Positions 19,113-28,990 of a stretch of DNA of 64,000 nt are shown in pieces (positions within the stretch are counted from its first letter, which is position 1; each line of letters opens with the position of its first letter). A program made the translations under genes and the position numbers. This DNA is from Microthyrium microscopicum. Lineage: Eukaryota; Ascomycota; Dothideomycetes; Microthyriales; Microthyriaceae. The DNA lies in contig MU004231.1 in assembly GCA_010405405.1 (NCBI GenBank), forward strand, positions 923,736 through 987,735, in the 5' to 3' direction. The notes under the pieces were generated by a model, which saw nothing but the letters and a program-made list of their open reading frames with translations, was not told the DNA's origin and did not search any database.

Positions 19113-22100
19113 TCAGTCCTCTTTATCCTCCTGTGTCAAGGCAATTCCACGCCTCTCCTTGAAGGCTCGGATCAGTTTCTTCTCGAGATTGCATGCGGGT
19201 TCCCAGGTTGCATCGCTCAATGGGTATCCTGTCCATTCGACGAGGTATTCCTCGTGCTGTTTGGCATTGCGTCCTCGGCCACGGACCCATCGGTGTTCGA
19301 GCAACTTCTCGATATCCCACCACTCCTCACCGTCATCCCCGGCGACTGGCAATGGTCGTGATGGAGGGGGGCGTTGGAAAGGATCCGTGGTGTAGTCAGG
19401 GGCTGGCTCGATGTGTTCGATAGAAATGATTGGGTGTATCTTTGAGGACTCGGGAAGATCCAGTTCCACAGCATTGCCAGATCCCAAGACTCTTTTGATA
19501 GTATACGGGCCGATTCTTTTCACACCGAACTTGCCTTGTTTACCTGGTGCTTTGTATCCTCTGTGTGGGCCTGGCTTGGCCAAGATGATGTAGGCTTTCT
19601 CTCCTTGTCTCAAATTGAGAGCCTTGAGTCGCTGGTCATTCGATGCCTTCATTCGAAGTCCTGCGAAGGCCAAAGCATCAGCAGCCTCTCTCTGCCACTC
19701 TTTTCTTTGTTGAAGAACCTCTCCTCCGGAGAGATCATTAGAGTCCAAAGCCTCCGCGGTAAACTCCACTCCAGTGCCATGATTCTTTCCATACATCATT
19801 TCGTATGGCGAGTATCCCGTGGCTGATGCGAGTGAGGAGTTCATTTGTCTTGCCAAGGTTGGCAACCAATCTACCCAGCCTTCAATTCCGCTGGTAAGTC
19901 GGAAACGTATGGCGATCTCCACTGTTTGATTTGTTCGTTCGGATTGGCCATCGGTTTGTGGATGATACGCTGTTGACACCATATGTGCCACCTTTTGTGC
20001 AGCAAGTAATGCTTGCCAGAAACTTCCAAGAAACTTTGAATCCCTATCAGAAATCATGGCTTGAGGAAATGGCCAGTTTGTACACCTGGCGCAGTATGCA
20101 TGAGCCCATTGCTCTGCGGTCCAGTCATCCCGACCAGGAACCAAGAGGATCGCCTTGGTGTATTTGTCGGTGACAGTAAGTAGCGCATTGAATCCATTAT
20201 CCTCGGGAAGTCCCACGATGAAATCGAAAGTCTGTGTATGGAATGCATATGGTGCGCTGTGTATAGGTTTGGTATTTCCATGAGGCCTGTGCCGTCGTGT
20301 CTGTACCTGATTGCAATGAGAACAATATTTGATGTAGTTTCTGAGTAATCGAGGAAGTCCTTTGATATAGAAGTTTTGATTGATGCGATAGTAGCATCTA
20401 TGGTAGCCCGCATGACTCTGTTCGTCATGTGTCAGGCGGAGCATCTCTGGTACCACTCCGCGTGGCAGCACGAGGCGACGCCGGTGATCGAAAGCATCAA
20501 GATTCCAGATGAGTCCGTCATCGTCCTTGAAGAAACGCGATTCGGGGGACTCTTCCGTGGGTAACATATCAATCAATGATTTCCAGTGCGTGTCATTCTT
20601 GTAGCCTTCAGTGATAGTCATTTTCCAGGCTTCTTTCATGTGTACGAGGGTGACATTGTAAACGTAGGCGTCACTCAGTCTCTCCAAGTCCAGCTCTGAA
20701 TCTGGATCTGGTCCCACAATTGGCAATCTTGAGAGTGCATCGGGAATAGTATTTTGTTTGCCCGGTTTGTACCGAACGTCGACTCCGAACTGCTGCATGA
20801 ATATGCTTGCCTTCACCAAGTTCAAATTGTTTCTTTCTGGTGATGTTGATTTGAGTGAAGTTTGTCTTGAGATCCAAGTCGCGGCAGCATGGTCTGTGAA
20901 AACTATGGTCTGAAGATCGGAGGCTTGAATCCAAGCCTTGACCTTGCTGACTGACCAAACCAGACCTGATACCTCAAGCTGGGTTGGGTAGTATCGTGAT
21001 TCGGCTGAAGTAAGCGTGCGTGAGAGAAAAGCTAGCGGTAAGATCTTTGACCGCTTGATCTCTTCACTGTCTGTCGGATCTCCTTCGACATGGTACCAGA
21101 CGCTGCCATGGCCTTTCTCGCTTGAATCGACGTCTCCATAAAGGCGCCTATTGGCGTCAAAATGATATAGGATATTTGAAGCCTCGCTTCTCAGGCGAGT
21201 TTGTAAGGTATCAAATGCGAGCCTTAGCTCTGGTGTCTCCTCGATATGAATGCGGTGTGTAAATGCCATGCGTCCCGACTTGCTCTTGGGTGCGTCTTTG
21301 AGAAGCTCGGTCTCCTTGAGCTTAAGGGGCGCGGCTATCTGCGCGTAGTGGCGAATTGCGGTTCTCAGCCATCCTGTCGCGCCATTGAAGTATTCCAGCT
21401 GTGCCAGAGTCTTTGGAAAGGCGAGAGTGGTTAGAGCGGAGATTCGCTCCTCTGTGTGGCCTGTGCCAGTTCCTGTAACTCGCTTTCCCAGAATTGTCAC
21501 TGCAGGGAATCCGATCATTGCTTTTTCTGCTGCCAGCGTAATATTGTTCTTGTCGCACTCGTCAAGAAAAGTTTTGATGTGCAGACAATGCTCCTCGAAT
21601 GAAATGCTCCCGATGACGTAGTCGTCAATATAAGCTCTCAGCCAGGCTCGGTAGAGGCGGAAGAGTTGGTCGTTGTAACGTTGTACATGAGGTGGAGAGT
21701 TACAGTAGCCCATTGGTGCCACATTCATACACTCTGTACCGCGGTGTGTGATCACCGTAAGAAGGTGACGATGATCTCTATCGACTGCAAACTGGTTGAA
21801 AAAACTTTTCCCGTCGAAACACGCAATGTGGGTTTTTCCTTTCAACATTTCGCGAACGTCTGACATGTCTGGGATTGGGTAGTTGTCACGGACTGTAAGT
21901 CTGTTCAATCCTCTCATGTCTCGAACTAGTCTGCCTTTGCGGGCGATAGTTCCATTGGCCTGGCGGAAATTCTTCCAGACGATGAACATTGGCCAGGCAA
22001 ACGGTGTAGGGTCCTTCTGCCAGTCCATTTTTCCGTCCTTGTGAGCTTGGTCGTGGGTTTCATCAATCAAGGCCTCTCCCGCAAGTCCCACTGGGTATGG

Positions 22101-22856
22101 TTTGTTTCCCAGCTTTTGACCCGCGGCTGCACGCCAGTCAATGATCAAAGGAATTTTCAACCAGTCTTTTTCTTCCTGCTTAACCAGCCCGACATTCTCC
22201 GAAAACACCTTCGGATATCGTTGCAGAATTTTGTCGTAAGCTTCGCATTGTGCATCGCTCCCGAAAGCCGTCACACCAAATGACAGTTTTCTGGTGTTTT
22301 CCGGATCCACATCAAAATGTAGTCCCGCTTTCTCCGCTGGAGTTTGCAAACTGGCCAAGTACTGAGAATCAATTTGCCCCGCGTTGTTTTCTTCAGCTTT
22401 TTCCGGCGTGGTTTGGTTTGGATCTTTCTGCCCAAATTTTGGCTGCTTCTCTCCCAGCAATGCGACGTGCTCACCGTGAACTTCCGACCGTAGCAATATA
22501 TCCTGCGTGGTGTCCAATGTATCCCGTTTATCTGCACTCTCAAGTTGTAATCTCTCGTGAATGAAAACTGGTGGTGGGATTTTTTGGTTGCCCAAAGTTT
22601 TTGGTGGCGCTGGCAACTTTTCCAAAATAGCCGCGCAGTCTGCTGGAGCCAAACTTTTTGGTGGGGTTTTGGAAGCTCTGGAAATTTCTTGGCGCGCGGG
22701 GGTAGCTTGGGCGGAGATTGCAGGGGCCCACCGCAAAGCCACAGGAGCTAAGCTCGTTTGAGAAATATCTTTGTTGCTTGTTTCAGATCCACGAATTTTT
22801 TGCTGGGGTGCAGGGATTAGCTTGGGTGAAGCTAGGATTAGCCGCCGCTGCCCCAC
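19113..22856 (-). CDS. pol: Pol polyprotein of the chromovirus (RT, RNase H, integrase, chromodomain)
   Basis: A frame of 1,247 residues belonging to the LTR element. Visible parts in order: reverse transcriptase with the YIDDYV catalytic box; RNase H (GDVDSSEKGHGSVW); HHCC-like integrase finger (H...H...CSHCNQ); integrase core with FDFIVGLP, ISDRDSKF and QTDGQSERTNQ supplying D, D and E; and a chromodomain near the C-terminus (EEYLVEWTGYPLSDATWEP). Chromodomains of this kind bind methylated histone H3 tails and can bias integration. A protease motif is not here but at the end of the upstream gag frame. Elements of this family commonly express pol with gag by frameshift or read-through. Confidence 0.9.
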   Translation of the reverse strand: MGQRRLILASPKLIPAPQQKIRGSETSNKDISQTSLAPVALRWAPAISAQATPARQEISRASKTPPKSLAPADCAAILEKLPAPPKTLGNQKIPPPVFIHERLQLESADKRDTLDTTQDILLRSEVHGEHVALLGEKQPKFGQKDPNQTTPEKAEENNAGQIDSQYLASLQTPAEKAGLHFDVDPENTRKLSFGVTAFGSDAQCEAYDKILQRYPKVFSENVGLVKQEEKDWLKIPLIIDWRAAAGQKLGNKPYPVGLAGEALIDETHDQAHKDGKMDWQKDPTPFAWPMFIVWKNFRQANGTIARKGRLVRDMRGLNRLTVRDNYPIPDMSDVREMLKGKTHIACFDGKSFFNQFAVDRDHRHLLTVITHRGTECMNVAPMGYCNSPPHVQRYNDQLFRLYRAWLRAYIDDYVIGSISFEEHCLHIKTFLDECDKNNITLAAEKAMIGFPAVTILGKRVTGTGTGHTEERISALTTLAFPKTLAQLEYFNGATGWLRTAIRHYAQIAAPLKLKETELLKDAPKSKSGRMAFTHRIHIEETPELRLAFDTLQTRLRSEASNILYHFDANRRLYGDVDSSEKGHGSVWYHVEGDPTDSEEIKRSKILPLAFLSRTLTSAESRYYPTQLEVSGLVWSVSKVKAWIQASDLQTIVFTDHAAATWISRQTSLKSTSPERNNLNLVKASIFMQQFGVDVRYKPGKQNTIPDALSRLPIVGPDPDSELDLERLSDAYVYNVTLVHMKEAWKMTITEGYKNDTHWKSLIDMLPTEESPESRFFKDDDGLIWNLDAFDHRRRLVLPRGVVPEMLRLTHDEQSHAGYHRCYYRINQNFYIKGLPRLLRNYIKYCSHCNQVQTRRHRPHGNTKPIHSAPYAFHTQTFDFIVGLPEDNGFNALLTVTDKYTKAILLVPGRDDWTAEQWAHAYCARCTNWPFPQAMISDRDSKFLGSFWQALLAAQKVAHMVSTAYHPQTDGQSERTNQTVEIAIRFRLTSGIEGWVDWLPTLARQMNSSLASATGYSPYEMMYGKNHGTGVEFTAEALDSNDLSGGEVLQQRKEWQREAADALAFAGLRMKASNDQRLKALNLRQGEKAYIILAKPGPHRGYKAPGKQGKFGVKRIGPYTIKRVLGSGNAVELDLPESSKIHPIISIEHIEPAPDYTTDPFQRPPPSRPLPVAGDDGEEWWDIEKLLEHRWVRGRGRNAKQHEEYLVEWTGYPLSDATWEPACNLEKKLIRAFKERRGIALTQEDKED

Positions 22857-22916
22857 CAGAGCTAAGCTCGAAGAAGAATTTAATTGCGGCTTGATTGGAG
22901 CTTGCTGAAATTTCCG

Positions 22917-25900
22917 CTATGAAGTAGGGTAGCTTTTGGGCGGAGGTGGGGCAAACTCCCTAGCTGCGACTGGAACTAAGCTTGAAGAAGAATTTGATTG
23001 CGGCTTGATTGGAGCTTGCTGAAAATTCCGCTGCGAAGTGGGGTAGCTTTTGGGCGGAGGTGGGGCAAGCTCCCTAGCCGCGACTGGAACTAAGCTTGAA
23101 GAAGAATTTGATTGTGGCTGCGGCGCGTAGCTTGAGCCTGAGGCTCTCGACGTGGGGGCGGCCCGAAAGTCCTTCAAATTTCCGCGCGATTTTTGTGTGG
23201 CAGGATCGCGTGCGGTGGGCGCGCGTGTTTCAGATTGAGCTTGGGCCATACTGGCGGAAATCTTTGCTGTGTTTGAAGTGGGTTGCAAAATTGATGATGA
23301 AATGGGCGGCTTGAAAAGAACCAGTTGATTTGACATGTCTGCCGTGATGTTTGACACTTGTTGAGTTGTGCCTATCAAAGGCGCAATCTTGTGAGCGGCA
23401 ACGTGTCCATTTTGAGGTGCGCGAGAATGATTCTTTGCAGTAGAAACTTTTGCTGTGGCATTTGTGCTTGCGGCTAAGTTTCTTTTGGCGTCAAGTTCCA
23501 CGGAGCTTCCAATAGCCGCGGAGCTTGCTGCCGCGAGTGCGGGGTCATCTGTGTGCGGCTTCTTGGGACCTCGAACTGGTACGTCGAGTCTCCAGACGTT
23601 GGGATCGTCGTTTGGTCCTTGATAGAAATAGGCGCCCTCTGGTGTAGCGAGAGCTGTGAGGAAATGAACAGCAGGTAGTTCGTAAGCTCCGTGATCTATG
23701 AAGTTCTGAATAAACCCGAGCCTAGAGTTTCGAAAGATAGTTATAGGTTGCTGCGTAGTATTGTGAATCTCCAAGAAGTGAGTGTCTGAGTTGATGATAC
23801 TCGGTGCTATGCCTCCTTGCCTACCAAGGGAAGGAAACCGGTAAGGAATAAACGAGAAGGATTCATCAGGGAGTAAATATTTTCTAGCCATAGTAATTTC
23901 GATCATAACTGCCATACGAGGAGGGATCACAGTATTGGTTGCAGCTTTCACAAGTCGTTTGACTTCTGCCTGTCCCGTAGCAAATACAGTAAGAGGGGTC
24001 CAGAAGAATTCCAAGTCCTTTGATCCTCCAGATAGATCCAGTCTCTCCTTGGGCTCTCCAGTTGAGCACAGCAATCTCTTCGTCTCGAAATCCAACAAAG
24101 CTCCAATCGGTTCCAGCATGTCCATCGCAATCAAAGGCGGTCCATCCGAATTCTCTACGACCTGGAACTCCGCTTCGAAGTGAAGCAGCGCCTTGTCTCC
24201 TTGATGATCGTATCCGTGAATATAGATTGGCAGTTTGACATATGACTTCACCTGTATCGGCTTGTCGTACGCACGGAAGGTTAATGGAGAACCTCGTGTC
24301 ATGACAGCAGCCTCTGGCGCCATCCGCTTCAGAGCAATTGCTCCAATGCAGCTAGGCGCGGCACCGCTGTCTGCTGTAAGCTCGCGGGGGGCGGCGTCAT
24401 GTTTGAAAGAGACCAGCATGGTAGCGTGATGATAGCGCTTGAAGTTTTCGCCTTTCATCAATGCTGGTTTCCGAGTCGGCTCAATGATTTTGACTCCAGC
24501 GTCGGCTGCTACATGGTTGACTTTCATCGTTGTCTGCTGCGTATCCGCTGTAGCAAACTTTGCTGCTCCGAGCTTGCTTTCTTTGCACTGGTATGATTTG
24601 CCCAGGTGACGGAACAAAGCATTGCGTGAGTCGAAAGTTGTACGGCAGCTTCGGCATTCGTGAACTCGCGGAGCATCTGTATTTGCCATCCGAGATACCA
24701 AGTTTACATAGTAGCCTTCTCCTTCAGATTCGTAGACGTCCTCTGAGTCTGAGGCCTCATTGTTGTTTTCGTAGTCTGAGTGCTGATCTTGATCTTGGCT
24801 GTGTTGCTCCTGATCCACAAAGTTTTGCTCCCCAGATTGGTTTCCATCTGCTCCCGCATAGCCTTGGCTCCCGTTCTGTGCTCCCGGCTCCTGGGTATTG
24901 CTCACGTGGGAGACCTGTGGATATTTGTTGAACGGCTTGCTGTTGGGAGCAGTGCGTTTTTGGGAGTTCCCAGCGGACTCTCTTGGTGGGTTTGTGCTGC
25001 TGAGATATTTCTGCGGTTGCTGATTTGAGTTCTCCCGATTGTTCGTCGTATTTCCGCTTTTTTGATGCGGTGTTTGTGCTTGCTGGCGGTCTTGGTTAGA
25101 GTTTCGATCTGCCTTATCGTAACGACGCGCATATCGACTATTGCCTGACCGATTATTCTGGTCACGGCGCGAGGAAGAATTTGCGCCTCCAGAATTCGAA
25201 CGATCAGAACTCGCATGGGGTTTCGCAGATGACTCACGGTGTGGTGTAGAGTTTGAAGATCTGTACTTCGACTCTCCGAGGTAGCGTATGGCTAACTCCT
25301 GCCATGTATCTTTTCTACCCATCAGGATCTGTGTCCAATCGCTGACATCGGTACTGTGAACCGGCTCTGGCATTTCACGTCGCAATTCGATGTCAAGTTT
25401 GTTCCAAGCCCAGCGTAACTGATCATGATCTTTGAAACCAGCATTGCTCGCTTTTCGACAGACCTGTCCGAACCATCCAATGAGTCCTCGTCCCTCTGCT
25501 GCGTCCCGCAAAGAGTAAATCAAGGCTGTGTCTGAGGCGAGTTCTTTCATGGCCTGATTTTGGTTGGGTGCAAAGTTTCGTGACAACCAGTCCTCCCAGT
25601 TATCAATCGCCAGGCCTTCTCGAAGTTTCAATTGTTGTGTTGAACTCAATGACATATAAAGTTCAAGTGCGGCGCCACGCAAGCACTCAAAAATTCTTGC
25701 GCGTATAATGCGGGAAGGACTTCGCGAGGCGGCATCCCGAAGTCGATCCACAAACATGTGAACATCTCGAAACACGACTTCACCCTTGATTGTGAGGAGG
25801 TCTGAATCGCCGAAGCTCTGAGGACAGTCGGGCCAAAAGCTTCCGACCTGTCTAGCCTTGAACTTCTCATGATAGCCTCTCTCCTCGTCGTCTTCAGGAT

Positions 25901-27032
25901 TGCCTCGAGATTGCGTGTTTTGATTGCGGTTCCCGGTTTCAAGCCTGTCTGACAGAACTTCAATTAAGCGTAGAATCGCTGGAGGGAAATTGAGGTTGTC
26001 ATTTGCTGGCTGTGGAGGCGTATTGCCACCATGTCCCGGAAATGTGCTTCTTGGTATACTTTCCGTATAGGCTGTCTCTGCCTGCGTCCCTGCGTGAGGA
26101 ACTTGTGCTCCTTCAGCCTGTGGTACGGAGGTTGGCTGAGGAGGAAATTGCCCAGTAACTCTCGGCTGAGACTGTGATTGATTTGTTCCAGAGGCTTGAC
26201 CTCCGAAAGGATGAGAGGGAGTACCTGTACGGGACGGAGTTGGCGAGCCTGCAACTCTCTCCGCAAGTTCTGCTTCCAACCTTGCATTCTTTTGCTCCAA
26301 CGCTTCCATGCGTTGCTGCATTTGCTCAATCAAGGTTCGCAGCTCCTCTCTATTGTCGGTATTAGAGGATGACATTGCGTTTGATGTAAGCTGGGGAAAA
26401 CTCCGCCTATCCTCAGGCTCAGTTCCCAACTGTGCTAGTCGGCTTGGAGAAAACTCTGGCGTTGGGGTGCGTCCAGTGTATAATGAATCTGGAGGCAGTC
26501 TGCCCACTGATGCCGGAGACGAGACGGTCTCCGACTCTGTAGTGGTCGACGCAAGATCCGTCAGATCAATCTGCTGACGTGGAGCAAAAGCTGCAGACGC
26601 CAATTGCTCCGTTGTGTGTTGTGGTATCGTGTTTCTGATGATAGACCGAGGCGTCGGGACTTGATCCTCCGCCTGGTCCTCCACGTTCGCTGATGAGATC
26701 AAGGAATCGGCTCGTGTCACCGATCTGGCTCTTGTTTCCCTTGGATTGGGAATTGGTCTTCGAAGCGAATAGACCGGAGCCCGCACAAGCGGTGGCAATT
26801 GAACTTGTGGTCCCAGAAGATGCTGGACCTCTTTTGCCCAATTGTCAATCTCTTTTCTCCCTGCCTCAAAGTTCCACTCTGGAACTGTAAAGCCGGCAGC
26901 GTTTGTATCGACGGGCCAAAGATTGTTGAAATTCTCAAGTAGCTTTTTGTATTTCCTGCAGCTGTTGACCGAAGCCCAACTGTAGATCTGGTGTCCTCGT
27001 GCTTTTTGTTCCTCGCTCAGCAGCGGAAGCAT
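22917..27032 (-). CDS. gag: Gag polyprotein with retropepsin-like domain
   Basis: A frame of 1,371 residues in the LTR element. An N-terminal Pro/Ser/Thr/Gln-rich half includes a coiled segment (MEALEQKNARLEAELAERV). A capsid-like helical region follows (about 390-580; ALELYMSLSSTQQLKL, WEDWLSRNFAPNQNQAM). Then comes an Asn/Gln/Ser-rich basic stretch and a C2H2-type finger (CRSCRTTFDSRNALFRHLGK) where many relatives have a CCHC knuckle. A retropepsin-like domain with the active-site triplet DSG (LTADSGAAPSCIG) follows. The tail has near-identical tandem copies of a Pro/Ser-rich unit (KPQSNSSSSLVPVAARE). The frame is complete and lies just upstream of pol. Confidence 0.85.
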   Translation of the reverse strand: MLPLLSEEQKARGHQIYSWASVNSCRKYKKLLENFNNLWPVDTNAAGFTVPEWNFEAGRKEIDNWAKEVQHLLGPQVQLPPLVRAPVYSLRRPIPNPRETRARSVTRADSLISSANVEDQAEDQVPTPRSIIRNTIPQHTTEQLASAAFAPRQQIDLTDLASTTTESETVSSPASVGRLPPDSLYTGRTPTPEFSPSRLAQLGTEPEDRRSFPQLTSNAMSSSNTDNREELRTLIEQMQQRMEALEQKNARLEAELAERVAGSPTPSRTGTPSHPFGGQASGTNQSQSQPRVTGQFPPQPTSVPQAEGAQVPHAGTQAETAYTESIPRSTFPGHGGNTPPQPANDNLNFPPAILRLIEVLSDRLETGNRNQNTQSRGNPEDDEERGYHEKFKARQVGSFWPDCPQSFGDSDLLTIKGEVVFRDVHMFVDRLRDAASRSPSRIIRARIFECLRGAALELYMSLSSTQQLKLREGLAIDNWEDWLSRNFAPNQNQAMKELASDTALIYSLRDAAEGRGLIGWFGQVCRKASNAGFKDHDQLRWAWNKLDIELRREMPEPVHSTDVSDWTQILMGRKDTWQELAIRYLGESKYRSSNSTPHRESSAKPHASSDRSNSGGANSSSRRDQNNRSGNSRYARRYDKADRNSNQDRQQAQTPHQKSGNTTNNRENSNQQPQKYLSSTNPPRESAGNSQKRTAPNSKPFNKYPQVSHVSNTQEPGAQNGSQGYAGADGNQSGEQNFVDQEQHSQDQDQHSDYENNNEASDSEDVYESEGEGYYVNLVSRMANTDAPRVHECRSCRTTFDSRNALFRHLGKSYQCKESKLGAAKFATADTQQTTMKVNHVAADAGVKIIEPTRKPALMKGENFKRYHHATMLVSFKHDAAPRELTADSGAAPSCIGAIALKRMAPEAAVMTRGSPLTFRAYDKPIQVKSYVKLPIYIHGYDHQGDKALLHFEAEFQVVENSDGPPLIAMDMLEPIGALLDFETKRLLCSTGEPKERLDLSGGSKDLEFFWTPLTVFATGQAEVKRLVKAATNTVIPPRMAVMIEITMARKYLLPDESFSFIPYRFPSLGRQGGIAPSIINSDTHFLEIHNTTQQPITIFRNSRLGFIQNFIDHGAYELPAVHFLTALATPEGAYFYQGPNDDPNVWRLDVPVRGPKKPHTDDPALAAASSAAIGSSVELDAKRNLAASTNATAKVSTAKNHSRAPQNGHVAAHKIAPLIGTTQQVSNITADMSNQLVLFKPPISSSILQPTSNTAKISASMAQAQSETRAPTARDPATQKSRGNLKDFRAAPTSRASGSSYAPQPQSNSSSSLVPVAARELAPPPPKSYPTSQRNFQQAPIKPQSNSSSSLVPVAAREFAPPPPKSYPTS

Positions 27033-28471
27033 AGAGGCTGAAAACTCCTTCTTTCCTCAGGACTTCCCAAGTCGACTTTGCAATTCCTTTCCGCACAGAT
27101 TTTATGGCTCCCGACGAGAGAGCCAAAAGTTTTCGAAGCAATTTTTTCCCGGATTGTTTACTGCCAGCTCTTTTGGGCCAACAAGATCTGGCTTGTCTCC
27201 CAGCAAGCTGACGTTCCCGCTGTGAACAACAAACCACGCCCCTATTGATCCAGGGGTGTTGTTTGTATTTGGGTTGTCAACAACAGTAAGGGGAAATTCT
27301 TTGCTAGCCGAAAATTTTTGGGGCCGGACTCAGAAATTTGAAAACTCCAAACGGTGCTCCAGCCGCTCGCAGCAAGCAACTTTGCCTGCGTTTGCGGGAG
27401 CTGAAAGAGATCCTTTGCCAGCGGCAGACTTTTGGTCACCAGTTGGGCGAGCCCACCGCAGACCCACAAGCTCGCAGTTTTTCGTAGCCAAAAGTTTCGT
27501 CGTACTTTCGAGGTGCCGAAAAGGTACCTCTGCCAGTGGTTCTTTATTGGGAGGAAGTTGGGAGTAGTGACCACGGCCAGACTGGTGGAAAGTTTTGATG
27601 AGGAAATGCTTTGGTAGTTATTTGGCGTTGATGAAAGATCTGCTGGTATGGTGGATGGTTTTTGGGTGTGGTTGGGGATTGTAGCCGGGCAGCTACTGTG
27701 CTAACGCTGTAGAGAGAATCTCGTTGCGTCTGCCAGTATGCTGATGACTGTCAAACTTTTGGAGAAGTTGGAGTCCGAAAGCCAGGAAGATTTTGTCGAA
27801 GTCCGGTTGGGAAACGGCGTAAGAAAGGGAGATGCTGTGATAGCGGTGCGAATGAGGGAGTCGTTTGAGAAGGTAGATGAAAAGTTGTTATGATAAGAGG
27901 TGATGAAAAGTGGTTGTTGGAGATGATGACAAGAGGGTGATGGTCCGAGGGGATGACAGAGGTTAAGGTGAAAGTGACTTGTCAAGAATCGGGCCACCTG
28001 TCCCAAAAGTTGTTGCCAGAATGACTGTACCGTAGTTGAAAGTTTGGCGGGGCAATCAGTCTTGCGCAGTAGGAACTTTGTGGACTTGGTAAGTGCGCGT
28101 GCCAATTTGTAGAGAGCGTAGTAGTTTTGGGGGAAGAGCTAGTGGTGATATGTTGGCGACGCTTTGAACACGCTGCAGGTGTCTCCGATACCTGCAGGGT
28201 GGGCGGTTATGTGTTGTATTGTTCTCGCAGCGGATGAAAGGGGTGCGAGTAGAGGAAATGAGGTTGTCGAGAAGGGTGCGGGGTATTCAGTCAATCCAGG
28301 CTGTCGCGCTCTCTAGAGAACCAAATTTCGTGATGACGCTCTTGCGGAGAGAGGAGAGAGTTGCATCCAGCAATCAATTGTCAATCCTTCAGCGCGCGCG
28401 TCTTTGAGGTCAGATTTGATCTTCTGATGGTTAGGACGATAACCAGCGTCCTAATATTCAGAGTAGCTCAT

Positions 28472-28479
28472 CGCTACCA
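28472..28479 (-). other. Primer-binding site, initiator-Met tRNA type
   Basis: Read on the minus strand, TGGTAGCG begins two bases inside the 5' LTR. It is complementary to the 3' end of initiator methionine tRNA (CGCTACCA), as in many fungal LTR elements. The match seen is 8 nt; the tRNA identity is inferred. Confidence 0.6.
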
Positions 28480-28481
28480 TC

Positions 28482-28621
28482 TGAAAAGGCACAATATAAA
28501 TCGTGTAGTAGTAGTAAGATGGTATTGTTAGAGTCCTCCCTCTAAGGGAGGATATACAAGCTAAGACTACCTGCCGAAGATACCCCGACGCCTTACCCTT
28601 TTGGGAAGGCATCCCGTATCA
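28482..28621 (-). repeat. 5' LTR (140 bp)
   Basis: Identical over all 140 positions to 18851-18990. GGGGA follows immediately at 28622-28626. Confidence 0.95.
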
Positions 28622-28990
28622 GGGGACTCCAATCTGGACTGGGGTATGCGATACCTGTCCGCTTGAGGTATCAACAGAAGCGGTTAAGGGGCTTGGGGTA
28701 GTGGTATGTGTTGGGGCTGCGGAGCTTGAACCAGTCGTGTGCTCTGGAAAGTTATTGGACTGATTGCTATGCTCAAGAAGGCTTGCGTCATCTGGAAAGG
28801 TTAAGCCTGAGCTCGTGGCTGACTTGGACATGTTTGTGGAATTCAAAGCGTCTGAGGAGCTTGAGCTCCCAGTTGGCTTTGACGTGGTGTCCATTTGGCT
28901 ATTTGCCTTGGGGGGGTTTGATGGGACTATGGATTGGGAAGGGGACGAGAGTCTTGAGTTTGTGGAGCCACGAGGGGGAGAGGTATTCAT

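Larger units (their letters stand above)
18851..28621 (-). mobile_element. Ty3/gypsy chromovirus LTR retrotransposon, looks whole
   Basis: A 9,771-bp element on the minus strand, bounded by identical 140-bp LTRs beginning TG and ending CA and flanked by a GGGGA duplication. In transcription order it has: 5' LTR (28482-28621), primer-binding site, about 1.4-kb leader, gag/protease frame (27032-22917), pol frame (22856-19113) with reverse transcriptase, RNase H, integrase and a C-terminal chromodomain, a purine-rich tract (AAACGGGGG) and 3' LTR (18851-18990). The RT-RNaseH-integrase order and chromodomain place it in the chromovirus branch of Metaviridae. LTR identity (140/140) and intact duplication mean a very recent insertion. 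It lies in the same orientation as the host gene it interrupts. Confidence 0.95.
17821..28990 (-). pseudogene. Host gene interrupted by the LTR retrotransposon
   Basis: The 5' part (28990-28622) starts MNTSPPRGST and is Ser/Thr-rich. The 3' part resumes at 18845 and runs through introns at 18111-18163 (53 nt) and 17931-17993 (63 nt, GTAAGT...GACGTAG) to a TAG at 17821. Leaving out the element and one GGGGA copy gives one frame, ...QIGVPSPGDHVEL..., of 1,278 nt (425 residues). The middle holds an ordered domain (ERLRAITSYITQDTPRTFSL, ITWKELMDNDWYGGGPLHDF). The C-terminus is acidic (NENEDEAGKGDE). Now the frame stops at the first codon inside the LTR, so the gene is probably inactive or makes a truncated 123-residue product. 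Family not recognised; the low-complexity head, ordered core and acidic tail suggest a nuclear protein, which is only inference. Confidence 0.8.

Noticed and set aside
27033-28481. Short frames in the retrotransposon leader
   Set aside because: None shows a known domain; treated as the element's non-coding leader.
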